Of a stretch of 64,000 bases of DNA, positions 1 to 9,548 are shown one piece after another. The translations under genes and the position numbers were made by a program. Positions within the stretch are counted from its first letter, which is position 1. Each line of letters opens with the position of its first letter. Origin of the DNA: Myxococcota bacterium (lineage in GTDB: Bacteria > Myxococcota > B64-G9); the NCBI GenBank assembly GCA_022710975.1, contig JAKLGA010000007.1, positions 1-64,000 on the forward strand, given 5' to 3'. The notes beneath the pieces were generated by a model that saw only the letters and a program-made list of their open reading frames with translations, had not been told where the DNA came from and made no database searches.

Positions 1-3000
1 GCTGCAGCCCCGACTGCCAGGGCCGCGAGTGCGGAATGGACCCGGTCTGCGGCACCCTGGACTGCGGCGCCTGCGACGCGGGCGAGAGCTGCGACGCGGA
101 CGGCCTGTGCCAGCCCGGCTGCAGCCCTGACTGCCAGGGCCGCGAGTGCGGACTGGACCCGGTCTGCGGCACCCTGGACTGCGGCGCCTGCGACGCGGGC
201 GAGAGCTGCGACGCGGACGGCCTGTGCCAGCCCCAGGGTGGGCACGCCTGCGACACGGCCAGCGCGATCACCCAGCTGGGCACCTACACCGGCAGCACGG
301 GCGCGGCCGACTCCACCGACGTGGGCACCTGCGGCGGCGACGGCCCGGAGGCGGTCTGGGACTTCACCGCGCCGGCCGACGGTTGCGTGTTCGTGTCGAC
401 GGAGGGCAGCGAGTACGACACGGTGCTGTACGTTCGCAGCGAGTGCGCCGACATCGACGCGGAGCTCGGCTGCAACGACGACGCGGCCGGGTCGCAGTCC
501 GAGGTCCAGCTCCAGGTCGAGGCCGGCACGACCTACTCGATCTTCATCGACGGCTTCGACGCCTACGCCTACGGCGGCATCGTGCTCACCCTGAGCGACT
601 GCGGCGCGGTCGAGCTCTGCGACGACGGCGCGGACAACGACGGCGACGGCCTGGCCGACTGCGCGGATCTCGACTGCGCGGAGTTCCCGGCCTGCGCCAC
701 CGGAGATTGCTGCGCCGCTCACGCCACCCCGGGCTGCGACGATGCGGTCATCTCGGACTGCGTGTGCGCCCAGGACCCCTACTGCTGCGACACCGAGTGG
801 GACGCATCCTGCGTGGGTGAGGTGGACTCCCTGGCCTGCGGCACCTGCGGCGGCGCGGCCGAGGTCTGCGACGACGGCGCGGACAACGACGGCGACGGCC
901 TGGCCGACTGCGCCGATCCCGACTGCGCGGGCGACCCGACCTGCCCCGACTTCTGCCCGGGCTACACCGGCGCCGACACGTGCTGCCAGAACAGCGACCC
1001 GTGCGGCTGGGCCGCGGACAACTACTGCGACTGCGACTCGACCTGCGCCTGGGACGTGGATGACTGTGGCGGCACGGCGGAGATCTGCGACGACGACACG
1101 GACAACGACGGCGACGGCCTGGCCGATTGCGCCGATCCCGACTGCACGTTCGACCCGGCCTGCACCAGCGCCGAGATCTGCGACGACGGCCAGGACAACG
1201 ACGGCGACGGCCTGGCCGACTGCGCCGATCCCGACTGCGCGGGCGACCCGGCCTGCCCCGACTTTTGCCCGGGCTACACCGGCGCCGACACCTGCTGCCA
1301 GAACGCCGATCCGTGTGGCTACGCGGGCGACGGCTACTGCGACTGCGACTCGACCTGCGCCTGGGACGTGGACGACTGCGGCGGCGGGCCGGACTACTGC
1401 CCGGGTTACGCCGGCACGGACGAGTGCTGCCAGAACGGCGACCCGTGCGGCTGGGCCGCGGACGGCTACTGCGACTGCGACTCGACCTGCGCCTGGGACG
1501 CGGGCGACTGCGGCGGCGGGCAGGACTACTGCCCGGGTTACACCGGCACGGACGAGTGCTGCCAGAACGGCGACCCGTGCGGCTGGGCCGCGGACGGCTA
1601 CTGCGACTGCGACTCGACCTGCGCCTGGGACGCGGGCGACTGCGGCGGCGCGGCCGAGGTCTGCGACGACGGCGCGGACAACGACGGCGACGGCCTGGCC
1701 GACTGCGCCGATCCCGACTGCACGCTCGACCCGGCCTGCACCGCCGCGGAGATCTGCGACGACGGCGCGGACAACGACGGCGACGGCCTGGCCGACTGCG
1801 CCGATCCCGACTGTACGCTCGATCCGGCCTGCACCGCTGCGGAGATCTGCGACGACGGCGCGGACAACGACGGCGACGGCCTGGCCGACTGCGCCGATCC
1901 CGACTGCACGCTCGATCCGGCCTGCACCGCCGCGGAGATCTGCGACGACGGCGCGGACAACGACGGCGACGGCCTGGCCGACTGCGCCGATCCCGACTGC
2001 GCGGGCGACCCGGCTTGCGTCGGCTGCCCGGTGATCGACGCGCTCGACTGCGGCGGCGTCGCCTCGAGCAACAACGGGTCCGGACCCAACGCGTACGGCA
2101 CCTACTCGTGCGTGGGCTGGGACGAGAGCGGACCGGAGGTGGCCTACACCTTCACGGCCCAGGCCGACGGCCAGATCACCATGGCCCTCTCGGCCATGAC
2201 CGCGGATCTGGACCTCTTCATCCTCGGGGACGACTGCGATCCGGCGGGTTGCCTGGCCTTCGGAAACGACGAGGCCACCTTCCCCGCGGTGGCTGGCCAG
2301 ACCTACACGGTCCTGGTCGATGGCTACGGCGGAGTGACGGGCGACTTCACCGTGACCGTCACCTGCGGCGCCGCGACCGAGATCTGCGATGACGGCGCGG
2401 ACGACGACGGCGACGGCCTGGCCGACTGCGCCGATCCGGACTGCGCGGCCGACCCGGCCTGCGCCACCGGGAGCTGCTGCGTCGCCCACGGCACCCCGGG
2501 TTGCGAGGATCCGGGCATCTCGGCCTGTGTGTGCGCACAGGACGATTACTGCTGCGACACCGAGTGGGACGCCTCCTGCGTGGGAGAGGTGGACTCCCTG
2601 GGCTGCGGCACCTGCGGCGGCGCGGCCGAGGTCTGCGACGACGGCGCGGACAACGACGGCGACGGCCTGGCCGATTGCGCCGACCCCGACTGCGGCACCG
2701 ACCCCGGTTGCCTGGACTTCTGTCCTGGCTACACCGGCGCGAGCAACTGCTGCCAGAACAGCGATCCTTGCGGCTGGGCCGCCGACGGCTACTGCGACTG
2801 CGAGGGCACCTGCGCCTGGGACGCGGCCGACTGCGGCGGGGCCCTCGAGATCTGCGACGACGGCGCGGACAACGACGGCGACGGGCTGGCCGACTGCGCC
2901 GACGCCGACTGCGCGGCCGACCCGGCCTGCCTGGACTTCTGCCCGGGCTACACCGGCGCCGACGAGTGCTGTCAGAACGGCGATCCCTGCGGATGGGCGG

Positions 3001-3191
3001 ACGACGCCTACTGCGATTGCAACGCGACCTGCGCCTGGGACGTGAACGACTGCGCTGGCGGAACGGACTTCTGCCCGGGCTACACCGGCGCCAGCGACTG
3101 CTGCCAGATCACCGATCCGTGCGGCTACGCGAGCGACGGCACCTGCGACTGCGACTCGACCTGCGGCTGGGACGTGGCCGACTGCACCTGA
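1..3191 (+). CDS. Giant cysteine/aspartate-rich repeat surface protein, 5' end missing
   Basis: The reading frame is open at the left edge (codons start at base 3) and ends in TGA at 3189-3191, so the N-terminus lies outside the window. The first in-frame ATG (36) is not a start: it lies inside a 39-residue repeat whose next copy has Leu at that position. In order: two copies of that 39-residue Cys module, a pre-peptidase C-terminal-like beta domain (about 240-600), then a mosaic of three repeat types. These are 11 copies of an Asp/Asn motif of the form E-[IV][20 protein letters not shown] (EF-loop-like spacing, probably calcium binding), 7 copies of a FCPGYTG...CCQN...CDC...CAWD module, and 2 copies of a module built around [12 protein letters not shown] second beta domain sits at about 2040-2370. 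It is surely exported. Function is unknown; adhesive or structural surface roles are inference. No C-terminal sorting tail is visible. Confidence 0.85.
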   Translation, partial: CSPDCQGRECGMDPVCGTLDCGACDAGESCDADGLCQPGCSPDCQGRECGLDPVCGTLDCGACDAGESCDADGLCQPQGGHACDTASAITQLGTYTGSTGAADSTDVGTCGGDGPEAVWDFTAPADGCVFVSTEGSEYDTVLYVRSECADIDAELGCNDDAAGSQSEVQLQVEAGTTYSIFIDGFDAYAYGGIVLTLSDCGAVELCDDGADNDGDGLADCADLDCAEFPACATGDCCAAHATPGCDDAVISDCVCAQDPYCCDTEWDASCVGEVDSLACGTCGGAAEVCDDGADNDGDGLADCADPDCAGDPTCPDFCPGYTGADTCCQNSDPCGWAADNYCDCDSTCAWDVDDCGGTAEICDDDTDNDGDGLADCADPDCTFDPACTSAEICDDGQDNDGDGLADCADPDCAGDPACPDFCPGYTGADTCCQNADPCGYAGDGYCDCDSTCAWDVDDCGGGPDYCPGYAGTDECCQNGDPCGWAADGYCDCDSTCAWDAGDCGGGQDYCPGYTGTDECCQNGDPCGWAADGYCDCDSTCAWDAGDCGGAAEVCDDGADNDGDGLADCADPDCTLDPACTAAEICDDGADNDGDGLADCADPDCTLDPACTAAEICDDGADNDGDGLADCADPDCTLDPACTAAEICDDGADNDGDGLADCADPDCAGDPACVGCPVIDALDCGGVASSNNGSGPNAYGTYSCVGWDESGPEVAYTFTAQADGQITMALSAMTADLDLFILGDDCDPAGCLAFGNDEATFPAVAGQTYTVLVDGYGGVTGDFTVTVTCGAATEICDDGADDDGDGLADCADPDCAADPACATGSCCVAHGTPGCEDPGISACVCAQDDYCCDTEWDASCVGEVDSLGCGTCGGAAEVCDDGADNDGDGLADCADPDCGTDPGCLDFCPGYTGASNCCQNSDPCGWAADGYCDCEGTCAWDAADCGGALEICDDGADNDGDGLADCADADCAADPACLDFCPGYTGADECCQNGDPCGWADDAYCDCNATCAWDVNDCAGGTDFCPGYTGASDCCQITDPCGYASDGTCDCDSTCGWDVADCT
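3..236 (+). repeat. 117-bp tandem repeat (2 copies visible)
   Basis: Bases 3-119 and 120-236 encode the same 39-residue Cys module, nearly identical at the DNA level. The array may continue upstream of the window. Confidence 0.85.
1391..1654 (+). repeat. 132-bp tandem repeat (2 copies)
   Basis: Two almost identical 44-codon units, starting at 1391 and 1523, encode the [19 protein letters not shown] module. Related but more diverged copies occur elsewhere in the same gene. Confidence 0.85.
1656..2027 (+). repeat. 93-bp tandem repeat (4 copies)
   Basis: Units start at 1656, 1749, 1842 and 1935. Each encodes the 31-residue Asp-rich DNDGDGLAD module. The copies are nearly identical in bases, which suggests recent tandem expansion or homogenisation. 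Confidence 0.9.
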
Positions 3192-3283
3192 GCCCGGGCC
3201 CTCGCCTCCTCCAACGCGGAGCGTCAAGCGCCCCGGAGACCGGTCCGCTTCCCTCCGCGACCGGCGCAGGCTACAACCAGGGC

Positions 3284-4813
3284 ATGTCGCTCGGGTTCGC
3301 CAGCTTCGCCGCGCGCGAGGAGGCCGCCTTCGGGCTCCAGCCCGCGCTCGTCGAGCGCCTGGGCCGCGAGTGCGGGGAGGGGCGCGCGCTCGGGGAGCAG
3401 CTCGACGATCCCGAGGTGCGCGCGGCCCACCTCGAGCCCACACACCTGCTGCGGCTGCGCCGGGCCTGGCACCGCTTCGCGGCGCTCAGCCAGGAGGCCG
3501 GCGCGCTCGAGGTGCCCGCGCTGGACGCGCTCGCCATCCGCGCCGCGCGCTTCGGCGGCCGGCTGGGGCGGGACGCGGCCCAGCGCCGCGAGCTCGCGGG
3601 CGCGCTGGCGGCCTACGCCGCGGGGCTGCTCGCGCGCGGGCGGCTGCGGGTGCACGCCCGGCGGCCCTCGGACAGGGCTCCCGAGGCGCCGCCCGAGGAG
3701 TACGCCGGGCTCGTCGAGCACACCCTGGGCTGCGCCGAGCTCGCGCCCCACCGCTGGTTCACCGCGCGCCGCGGCGAGGAGGACGGCTGGCTCACGCTCG
3801 AGCTCGTGGCCGCCGAGGGGGAGGCGGAGCGGGCGCTCGGGCCGCTCGCCACCCCCGAGCTCCACGCGGAGCTCCACAAGGCCGGGGCCAGGGCGGCCCG
3901 GGAGGTGCTCCACGCGCGGGCCGAGGCCCAGGTCCTGGACACGGCCGCCGGCGCCCTGCACGCGCTGCTCGCCCGCCCGCCGATCACCGGGCCGGTGGCC
4001 GGGGTGGTCAGCGACGGCCAGCGCCTGTTCGCCCACCTGCTGGGGGGCGAGGCCGACGGCGACTCGCTGGAGCTCCGCCCGGGCGAGCTCGAGCGCCTCG
4101 CGGGCTGGATCCAGGCGCGGGGCGCGCGGCACGCGGCGGTGGCGGCCGTCGGCCGCGGGCGGGACCTGTCCGGGCTGCTGCGGGCGCTGTCCGCGGCCGG
4201 GCTGACCGTGGAGCGGGTGCGCGAGGCGGGCCTGATGAAGCAGGCCCGCGGCCAGGACCAGCCCCTCAAGGCCGAGGCCGCCCGGGTGGCGGCCCGGCGG
4301 CTGCAAGATCCGCTCGACGGCCACCGCGAGCTCCGCGCGGACGAGCTCGGCCTGGGCGAGTACCTGGACCAGGTGGACGCCACCCGGCTGCACGCCGCCC
4401 TCGAGGACGTGCGCGCCGCGGTCACCTGGGAGCGCGGCCACGGCCGCGTGGCCTCGCCCGCGGCCCGCGGCCTGGAGGTGCACCCGATGGTGCACGGGCT
4501 CCAGGATCTGCGCCCCGGCATGGAGCTGACCGGCACGGTCGCCAACCTGACCCACTTCGGCGCCTTCGTCGAGCTGGGGCTGCCCGTGCAGGGGCTGGTG
4601 CACCTCTCGGAGCTGGCCGAGCGCTTCGTGGCCCACCCCTCCGAGGTGGTCGCGGTGGGCCAGCGCGTGCGGGTGCGCGTGCTCGAGGTGGACGAGGCGC
4701 GCGGGCGGCTGGCGCTGTCCATGCGCCCGCCCCGCGATCCGCGCCGGCAGAAGCAGGGCGCGGAGAAGCGCGGCGCCGCGCTCTCGGCCCTCGATCAGCT
4801 CTTCAAGAAGTAG
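3284..4813 (+). CDS. Tex-like S1 RNA-binding protein, short form lacking the helix-hairpin-helix part
   Basis: This 509-residue protein aligns by eye with the C-terminal half of the transcription accessory protein Tex. It has a degenerate YqgF-like region (about 235-330), the Tex signature ARRLQDPL followed by a GLGEYLDQVD-like stretch (about 335-375), and a typical Tex S1 domain with GTVANLTHFGAFVELG and SMR at its end (about 405-490). Full-length Tex is usually about 700-780 residues. Here the helix-hairpin-helix block expected between the LQDPL region and S1 is missing, and the N-terminal helical domain is poorly conserved. The start at ATG 3284 has no clear Shine-Dalgarno sequence, but a TACAAC hexamer ends six bases before it. 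The long frame upstream of 3284 is a shadow of the preceding gene. It probably binds nucleic acid; its exact role is unknown. Confidence 0.75.
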   Translation: MSLGFASFAAREEAAFGLQPALVERLGRECGEGRALGEQLDDPEVRAAHLEPTHLLRLRRAWHRFAALSQEAGALEVPALDALAIRAARFGGRLGRDAAQRRELAGALAAYAAGLLARGRLRVHARRPSDRAPEAPPEEYAGLVEHTLGCAELAPHRWFTARRGEEDGWLTLELVAAEGEAERALGPLATPELHAELHKAGARAAREVLHARAEAQVLDTAAGALHALLARPPITGPVAGVVSDGQRLFAHLLGGEADGDSLELRPGELERLAGWIQARGARHAAVAAVGRGRDLSGLLRALSAAGLTVERVREAGLMKQARGQDQPLKAEAARVAARRLQDPLDGHRELRADELGLGEYLDQVDATRLHAALEDVRAAVTWERGHGRVASPAARGLEVHPMVHGLQDLRPGMELTGTVANLTHFGAFVELGLPVQGLVHLSELAERFVAHPSEVVAVGQRVRVRVLEVDEARGRLALSMRPPRDPRRQKQGAEKRGAALSALDQLFKK

Positions 4814-4820
4814 ACCGGCG

Positions 4821-6086
4821 TCACTCCCAGCCGAGGCGCTTCATCTCCTCCTCGAGGTCGTTGAAGGCCTCGCCGGAGCGGCCGCGGATGGCGTCCACCG
4901 AGGTGAACAGGCGGCTGAAGGAGTAGGGCCTCGGCGGCATCCTGAAGCCCTTCTCGAAGCGCTTGGCCGGCGTGCCGTCGGGCCGCCTGGCCGCGGGCGC
5001 GTCCTTGCGGCTGACCACGTACTCCTCGCCGCCCTCGTCGCCGCCCGCGATCACGCCACCCTGCGCCCCGTCATCCTCGGCGCCACAGCAGCACTCGGGG
5101 TCGTCCTCGACCGTCAGGGTCCCCTTCCCGTCCGGATCTGCGAGGACCTTGCCCCCGTCCGCGGGCTTGTCAGCCTCTTTCGCAGTCCCCGGTCCTTCGG
5201 GGGCGGCCGGCTTGTCCACCGGCTTGTCCGCCGGCCCGTCGGCGGGTTTGTCGACCGGCTTGTCCGCGGGCCTATCAGCGTCTTTGGCAGGCTTGTCGGC
5301 CATGGCCACCGCGGTGTCGGGGAGCGCCTTGCCGAGCTGCGGGGCGTAGGCGAGCTGGACCCGGTTCTTCGCCGCGAAGTCCCGCAGCACGCTGGCCTTG
5401 AGCGCGAAGTTGATGCCCACGATGGCCAGCCCGCCCTCGCCCTGGCGGGCGATGGAGGTGTTCACGCCGATCAGCCGGCCCGAGGTGTCCAGGAGCGGGC
5501 CGCCCGAGTTGCCCCGGTTGAGCGAGGTCTCCGTCTGGAACACGTGCTTGCCCTTGACGCCCTTGAAGTCCTGGAACTCGTTGCCGATGCGGCCGGTGGT
5601 GATGGTCCACAGCCCGCCCTGCTCGGGCATGCCGATGGCGGCCGTGTCGTCGCCCGGGCCCACCTCCTCGGGATCGCCGAGCGGCATGACCGCCAGGTCG
5701 GCGGGCGGGGCCTTGATGCGCAGGAGCGCCAGATCGAGCACGGGATCGCAGGCCAGGGCTTCGGCCGAGAAGTGCCGGCCGAGGTCCTTGTTCATGTCGC
5801 CGGTCAGGCGCTCGGGCTTCAGGAACACGTGCAGCACGGGCAGCGTCTGCTTGGCCGCGGCGTCCCAGATCACGTGGCAGTTGGTGGCCACCAGCCCGTC
5901 GCGGCCGAGGATCGAGCCGGTGCCCGCGGAGGACGAGGAGGCCCCGGGCTGGGCGGCCACGATCAGCACCGTGGCCGGCGCGCGCTCCTGGTAGATCTGG
6001 CGCGGGCTCATCTGCGCCAGGGCCGGCAGGGCGACGAGCAGGCTGGCGGCGCCCAGGAGCGCCTGGCGAAGGCGGATGGCAGGCAT
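4821..6086 (-). CDS. Exported trypsin-like (DegP/HtrA-type) serine protease without PDZ domain
   Basis: A 421-residue protein with a signal peptide (cleavage after about residue 25, ALA-Q) and a chymotrypsin-fold protease domain. The catalytic triad is visible: His71 in ATNCHVIWD, Asp118 in VLDLALL, Ser194 in GNSGGPLLD. After the protease domain comes a linker of repeated DKPADKPVDKPA (about 260-300), then an acidic region with a CCC cluster and a conserved-looking tail. No PDZ domain is present, unlike DegP or DegS. The start at 6086 has a strong AGGAGG six to eight bases upstream. It lies 26 bases downstream of the OYE gene on the same strand, so the two are likely cotranscribed. Probable role: periplasmic proteolysis or quality control. 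The substrate is unknown. Confidence 0.85.
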   Translation of the reverse strand: MPAIRLRQALLGAASLLVALPALAQMSPRQIYQERAPATVLIVAAQPGASSSSAGTGSILGRDGLVATNCHVIWDAAAKQTLPVLHVFLKPERLTGDMNKDLGRHFSAEALACDPVLDLALLRIKAPPADLAVMPLGDPEEVGPGDDTAAIGMPEQGGLWTITTGRIGNEFQDFKGVKGKHVFQTETSLNRGNSGGPLLDTSGRLIGVNTSIARQGEGGLAIVGINFALKASVLRDFAAKNRVQLAYAPQLGKALPDTAVAMADKPAKDADRPADKPVDKPADGPADKPVDKPAAPEGPGTAKEADKPADGGKVLADPDGKGTLTVEDDPECCCGAEDDGAQGGVIAGGDEGGEEYVVSRKDAPAARRPDGTPAKRFEKGFRMPPRPYSFSRLFTSVDAIRGRSGEAFNDLEEEMKRLGWE

Positions 6087-6112
6087 GGCGGACCTCCTCC
6101 TCGTGAGCGGGC

Positions 6113-7318
6113 TCAACGGGCCCGCGGCTGGCCGAGCGTCGGGTGGGCGCAGCGCACCCCACCGTTCTCCATCTCGGCGATGCACTTGTTGCATGGCTCG
6201 CAGGGCGAGGCGGTGATCTCGCCGCGCGCCAGGCGGTTGACGAAGTCGGGATCGTGGATGAGCGGCCGGCCGAGCGCCAGGAAGTCGAACCCGGCCGCGC
6301 GGGCCTCGCTCAAGTGATCGAGCGAGCGCATGCCGCCCACCAGCACCAGCGGCAGCTTCAGCGCGCGGCGCACCGACATGGCCGCCGGCATGAAGAACAG
6401 CGGCTCGAACGGGTACTCCTCCACGATCGCGCGGGCGAACATGCGCATGCTCACCCGGCGGGTGAAGTGCTTCTCGTTGGCCACCATCTCGGTCACCGGC
6501 AGCTCGCCCCGCAGCATGAAGAACGGCGTCTTGGAGACGAAGCCGCCCGACAGCACCAGGGCGTCCGCCAGGCCCGAGGCCTCCAGCCGCCGGGCCACCT
6601 CGACCGCCTCGGCCAGCTCCAGCCCGCCGCGGAAGCCGTCCTCCAGGTTGATCTTCGCCAGCACCGCCATGCCGGGGCCCGCCGCCTCGCGCACCCGCGC
6701 CAGCGCCTCGAGCGGGAAGCGCAGCCGGTTGTCCAGGCTGCCGCCGTACCCGTCCTTGCGGTGGTTGGTGTGCGGGGACAGGAACTGACTGAGCAGGTAG
6801 CCGTGGGCCAGGTGCAGCTCGACCGCGTCGAAGCCGGCCTCGCGGGCCAGCCCGGCGGCCCGGCCGTAGTCGTCGGTCAGCCGCCGGATGTCCTCCAGGC
6901 TCATCTGCCGCGAGCGGGACAGGGTGTACAGGCACACCTGCGCCGAGGCGCCCAGCGGCTTCACCCCGGTCGCCTCGGGGTTGGCGAAGTAGCCGGCGTG
7001 CCCGAGCTGCAGGGCGCACAGGCCGCCCTCCTGGTGCACCGCGCCGCTCAGCCGGCCGAGCTGCGGCACGATCTCCGGCCGGGCCCACATCTGGCCGCCG
7101 AAGGTGAGCCCGTCGTGGGCCACGGAGCAGTAGGCCACGGTGGTCAGCGCCACCCCGCCGGCGGCCATGCGGCGGTGGTGCTCGACGAGCGCGTCGGAGG
7201 GGACACCGTCCGGGGTCATGCCCTCGAAGGCGCCCGTCCGGAGGATGCGGTTCCTGAGGCGCAGCGGGCCGATCTCGCCCGGCTCGAACACGCGCGCCTG
7301 CTCTGCGGTGAAGTTCAT
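6113..7318 (-). CDS. NADH:flavin oxidoreductase, Old Yellow Enzyme family
   Basis: 401 residues covering one TIM-barrel OYE domain. The N-terminus (GPLRLRNRI) and the FMN-site stretches HLAHGYLLSQFLSP and RKDGYGGSLDNR are typical of the 2,4-dienoyl-CoA reductase branch. The C-terminus carries Cys373, Cys376, Cys379 and Cys390 (CEPCNKC...C), the 4Fe-4S ligand pattern of that branch. The protein stops there, without the C-terminal FAD/NAD(P) domain of FadH, so electrons must come from another partner or directly from NAD(P)H. ATG 7318 is preceded by GGGAGG. It probably reduces an activated C=C bond in a cytoplasmic substrate, which cannot be named from the sequence. Confidence 0.88.
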   Translation of the reverse strand: MNFTAEQARVFEPGEIGPLRLRNRILRTGAFEGMTPDGVPSDALVEHHRRMAAGGVALTTVAYCSVAHDGLTFGGQMWARPEIVPQLGRLSGAVHQEGGLCALQLGHAGYFANPEATGVKPLGASAQVCLYTLSRSRQMSLEDIRRLTDDYGRAAGLAREAGFDAVELHLAHGYLLSQFLSPHTNHRKDGYGGSLDNRLRFPLEALARVREAAGPGMAVLAKINLEDGFRGGLELAEAVEVARRLEASGLADALVLSGGFVSKTPFFMLRGELPVTEMVANEKHFTRRVSMRMFARAIVEEYPFEPLFFMPAAMSVRRALKLPLVLVGGMRSLDHLSEARAAGFDFLALGRPLIHDPDFVNRLARGEITASPCEPCNKCIAEMENGGVRCAHPTLGQPRAR

Positions 7319-7381
7319 GGGTCGCCTCCCGGGTGGCGGGAGGCACTCTAGCAGAACCAGGGGGCAGGAGAAAGCGCCGGC

Positions 7382-7735
7382 TCAGCCGGGCAGGCGGCGG
7401 ACGCCGAAGGCGCTCAGCAGCCACATCACGGTCAGGAAGCCCAGCGCCAGCACCAGGCCGGCCGAGGCCTCGCCGATGCCGGTCATCACGATGAGCGCCA
7501 GGTCCGGGCTGTGCGCCCACTCGGGGTTCGCCGGCACCTTGTGGCACACGGCCGACAGCCCGGTGACGGTGGCCAGCAGCCCGGAGTACAGCACCGCCTT
7601 GGACAGGTGGCGCAGGAAGAGCGCCCGCTTCTCCTGCGGCTTGACGACGAACAGCACGGCGAACACCAGCCCCAGCAACCCGAGCGCCAGCACCACGAAC
7701 ATCCCGAAGCCGCCCTCGCGCATGAACTCCAGCAT
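7382..7735 (-). CDS. Small three-helix inner-membrane protein, possibly MotA/TolQ/ExbB-like
   Basis: 117 residues with three hydrophobic helices (about 10-32, 48-62 and 85-110). A charged loop KPQEKRALFLRH lies after the first and a periplasm-like loop after the second. The N-terminus (MLEFMREGG) and the small-residue-rich last helix (GIGEASAGLVLALGF) resemble short TolQ/ExbB-type proteins. The family match is not secure, and the protein is about half the usual length of those proteins. ATG 7735 has AAAGGAGAGG upstream. It is divergent from the ECF sigma operon across 117 bases. Confidence 0.65.
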   Translation of the reverse strand: MLEFMREGGFGMFVVLALGLLGLVFAVLFVVKPQEKRALFLRHLSKAVLYSGLLATVTGLSAVCHKVPANPEWAHSPDLALIVMTGIGEASAGLVLALGFLTVMWLLSAFGVRRLPG

Positions 7736-7814
7736 GGTTCCCTCTCCTTTCGTCGTTCGTTCACCGGTCTCAACGCGCCAGCCGGGCGGGCGTGACGGGA
7801 AAAGCGGCCGGCCC

Positions 7815-7844
7815 TTGTCACGGGCGGGTTTTTCTGGCGTTGAT
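7815..7844 (+). promoter_or_regulatory. Possible promoter for the ECF sigma operon
   Basis: TTGTCA (7815-7820) and GTTGAT (7839-7844) are separated by 18 bases. The -10 match is weak, and the second box ends eight bases before the ATG, so any transcript would be nearly leaderless. Confidence 0.2.
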
Positions 7845-7852
7845 CCAGGGCG

Positions 7853-8407
7853 ATGAGCCCGGGCGAAGAGCACGCGCTGTTCCTGCGGCTGCGGCGAGGC
7901 GAGGCAGAGGCCTTCGACGCCCTGTACGCCCACTACCGCCCGCGCCTGTTCGGCTTCCTGGCCCGGCTGTGCGGCCGGCGCGACGTGGCCGAGGACCTGC
8001 TGCAGGAGACCTGGCTGCGGCTGGCCCGCGCCGCGCCGGGGCTCGCCGAGGACAGCCGGGTGGGGGCCTGGCTCTTTGCCGTGGCCCGCAACCTGTTCTA
8101 CAGTGAGCGCAGGCGGGCCGTGTGGGAGCGCGGCCGGTTCCTGCCCGCGCTGCCCGACGAGCGGACGGCCGACGGGGCGCCCTCGCCCTTCGATCTGACG
8201 TCGGCCTCGGAGACCGAGCGCACCCTCGAGCGGGCGCTGACCCGCCTGCCGCTCGAGGCGCGCGAGGTGCTGCTGCTGGTGGCGGTCGAGCGGCTGACCC
8301 CGGCCGAGGCGGCCGAGGTGCTGGGCGTGAAACCCGAGGCGCTCCGCCAGCGGCTGTCCCGCGCCCGGGCGGCGCTGGGGCAGGCACTGATCGAGCCGAG
8401 GAGGTAG
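7853..8407 (+). CDS. ECF-type RNA polymerase sigma factor
   Basis: 184 residues with the two sigma domains of ECF factors. Region 2 (about 8-75) contains AEDLLQETWLRL and a region 2.4-like LFAVARNLFYSERRR. Region 4 (about 120-175) contains LPLEAREVLLLV, a helix-turn-helix LTPAEAAEVLGVKPEALRQRLSRARAAL. No C-terminal extension is present. The following gene begins three bases after the stop, so cotranscription with the 86-residue membrane-anchored protein and the patatin is very likely. The small partner may act as its anti-sigma factor (inference; it lacks the zinc motif of ZAS-type anti-sigma factors). Confidence 0.92.
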   Translation: MSPGEEHALFLRLRRGEAEAFDALYAHYRPRLFGFLARLCGRRDVAEDLLQETWLRLARAAPGLAEDSRVGAWLFAVARNLFYSERRRAVWERGRFLPALPDERTADGAPSPFDLTSASETERTLERALTRLPLEAREVLLLVAVERLTPAEAAEVLGVKPEALRQRLSRARAALGQALIEPRR

Positions 8408-8410
8408 AGC

Positions 8411-8671
8411 ATGCAGGACGGAACCGAGCTCATCCCGGCGGACGATCCCCTGGCTGCGCTGGCCACCCTGCCCGCCCGCGACGTGGACACCTGGCGCGCG
8501 GAGCAGATCCGCAGGCTGGCCCAGGCGGCGCTGGCCGAGGCCGCCCGGCCCGCCCGCCGCCCCTTCGACCGCTTCTCGCGGTTGGTGCTCGAGCCGACCT
8601 TCATGCTGGCCTCCTCCGCGGCCACCCTGGTGATCTCCTTCCAGGCCGCCATCTCGCTCCTGGTGGGTTGA
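8411..8671 (+). CDS. Small single-pass membrane protein, candidate anti-sigma partner
   Basis: 86 residues: an acidic N-terminus, a charged amphipathic helix (WRAEQIRRLAQAALAEAARPARR) and one C-terminal transmembrane helix (about 62-84). It sits three bases after the ECF sigma gene and seven before the patatin gene. Position and topology (cytoplasmic head, C-terminal anchor) fit a minimal anti-sigma factor, but there is no recognisable anti-sigma domain. The role is inference. Confidence 0.7.
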   Translation: MQDGTELIPADDPLAALATLPARDVDTWRAEQIRRLAQAALAEAARPARRPFDRFSRLVLEPTFMLASSAATLVISFQAAISLLVG

Positions 8672-8678
8672 CCCTCCC

Positions 8679-9533
8679 ATGGCCCCGGACAGGACGGCGC
8701 TCATCGTGGAGGGCGGCGGGATGCGGGGAGTCTTCCCGGCCGGCGTGCTCGACGCCTGGCTGGAGGCGGGCCACGACCCCTTCGACCTCTACCTGGGCGT
8801 CTCGGCCGGCGCGGCTGACCTGTCCTCCCACCTGGCGGGCCAGCGCGGCCGCAACGTCCGGGTGTACACCGGGCTCATGTGCCTGCCCTGGTTCTTCAAC
8901 CTGCCGGGCTACCTGCGCGGCGGGCACTACATGGATCTCGACTGGTTCTGGGAGGCCTTCGAGCGCCTGGATCCGCTCCACTACGCGGCCGCCGCCAGCT
9001 ACTGCCGGGAGCGCGGGAAGACCATGCTCATGGTGGCCACCTCGGTGGAGACCGGCCAGCCCGTGTACTTCGAGCCCGACGCGCGTAGCTGGAGCGCGAT
9101 GCTCAAGGCCTCCTGCGCGCTGCCGCTGCTCTACCGCGGCGGGGTGGAGATTCAGGGCCGGGTGTACGTCGACGGCGGGGTGACCGACGCGCTGCCGGTG
9201 GCCGAGGCCCTGCGGCGCGGGGCCACCCGGGTGGTGGTGATCCGCACCCGGCCCAGCGACTACGTGAAGGAGGACGGGCTGGAACAGCGGGTGCTGGCGC
9301 TGGTCTTCCGCGGGAACCCGGCGCTCCGCGTGGCCATCCTGCGCAAGGTCGAGGCCTACACGGCCTCGGTGGAGCTGATCCACCACCCGCCGGCCGGGGT
9401 GGAGATCGTGGAGATCGCCCCGCCCGCGCCGCTGCGGGCAAGCCGCACCTGCCACGACGCAGAGGCGCTGCTGGCCGACTACCGCTTGGGACATGATCTC
9501 GGAAGAGCTCACCTGGCCTGTCCGGGTTCTTGA
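8679..9533 (+). CDS. Patatin-like phospholipase (RssA/YjjU-like)
   Basis: 284 residues. All patatin hallmarks are present: the oxyanion-loop glycines in GGGMRG (12-17), the nucleophile elbow GVSAG with Ser42, and the second dyad residue Asp165 in DGGVTD. The overall pattern (EGGGMRGVFPAGVLDAW) matches the YjjU-type branch. No signal peptide is seen, so it is probably a cytoplasmic or membrane-associated lipid acyl hydrolase. It is third in the ECF sigma operon, which suggests that lipid hydrolysis is part of the response controlled by that sigma factor. Confidence 0.9.
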   Translation: MAPDRTALIVEGGGMRGVFPAGVLDAWLEAGHDPFDLYLGVSAGAADLSSHLAGQRGRNVRVYTGLMCLPWFFNLPGYLRGGHYMDLDWFWEAFERLDPLHYAAAASYCRERGKTMLMVATSVETGQPVYFEPDARSWSAMLKASCALPLLYRGGVEIQGRVYVDGGVTDALPVAEALRRGATRVVVIRTRPSDYVKEDGLEQRVLALVFRGNPALRVAILRKVEAYTASVELIHHPPAGVEIVEIAPPAPLRASRTCHDAEALLADYRLGHDLGRAHLACPGS

Positions 9534-9548
9534 CCTCTCGTCCGGAAA

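Noticed and set aside
36-38. ATG 36 as start of the first gene
   Set aside because: The frame is open to base 3, and the Met lies inside a repeat whose next copy has Leu. There is no ribosome site.
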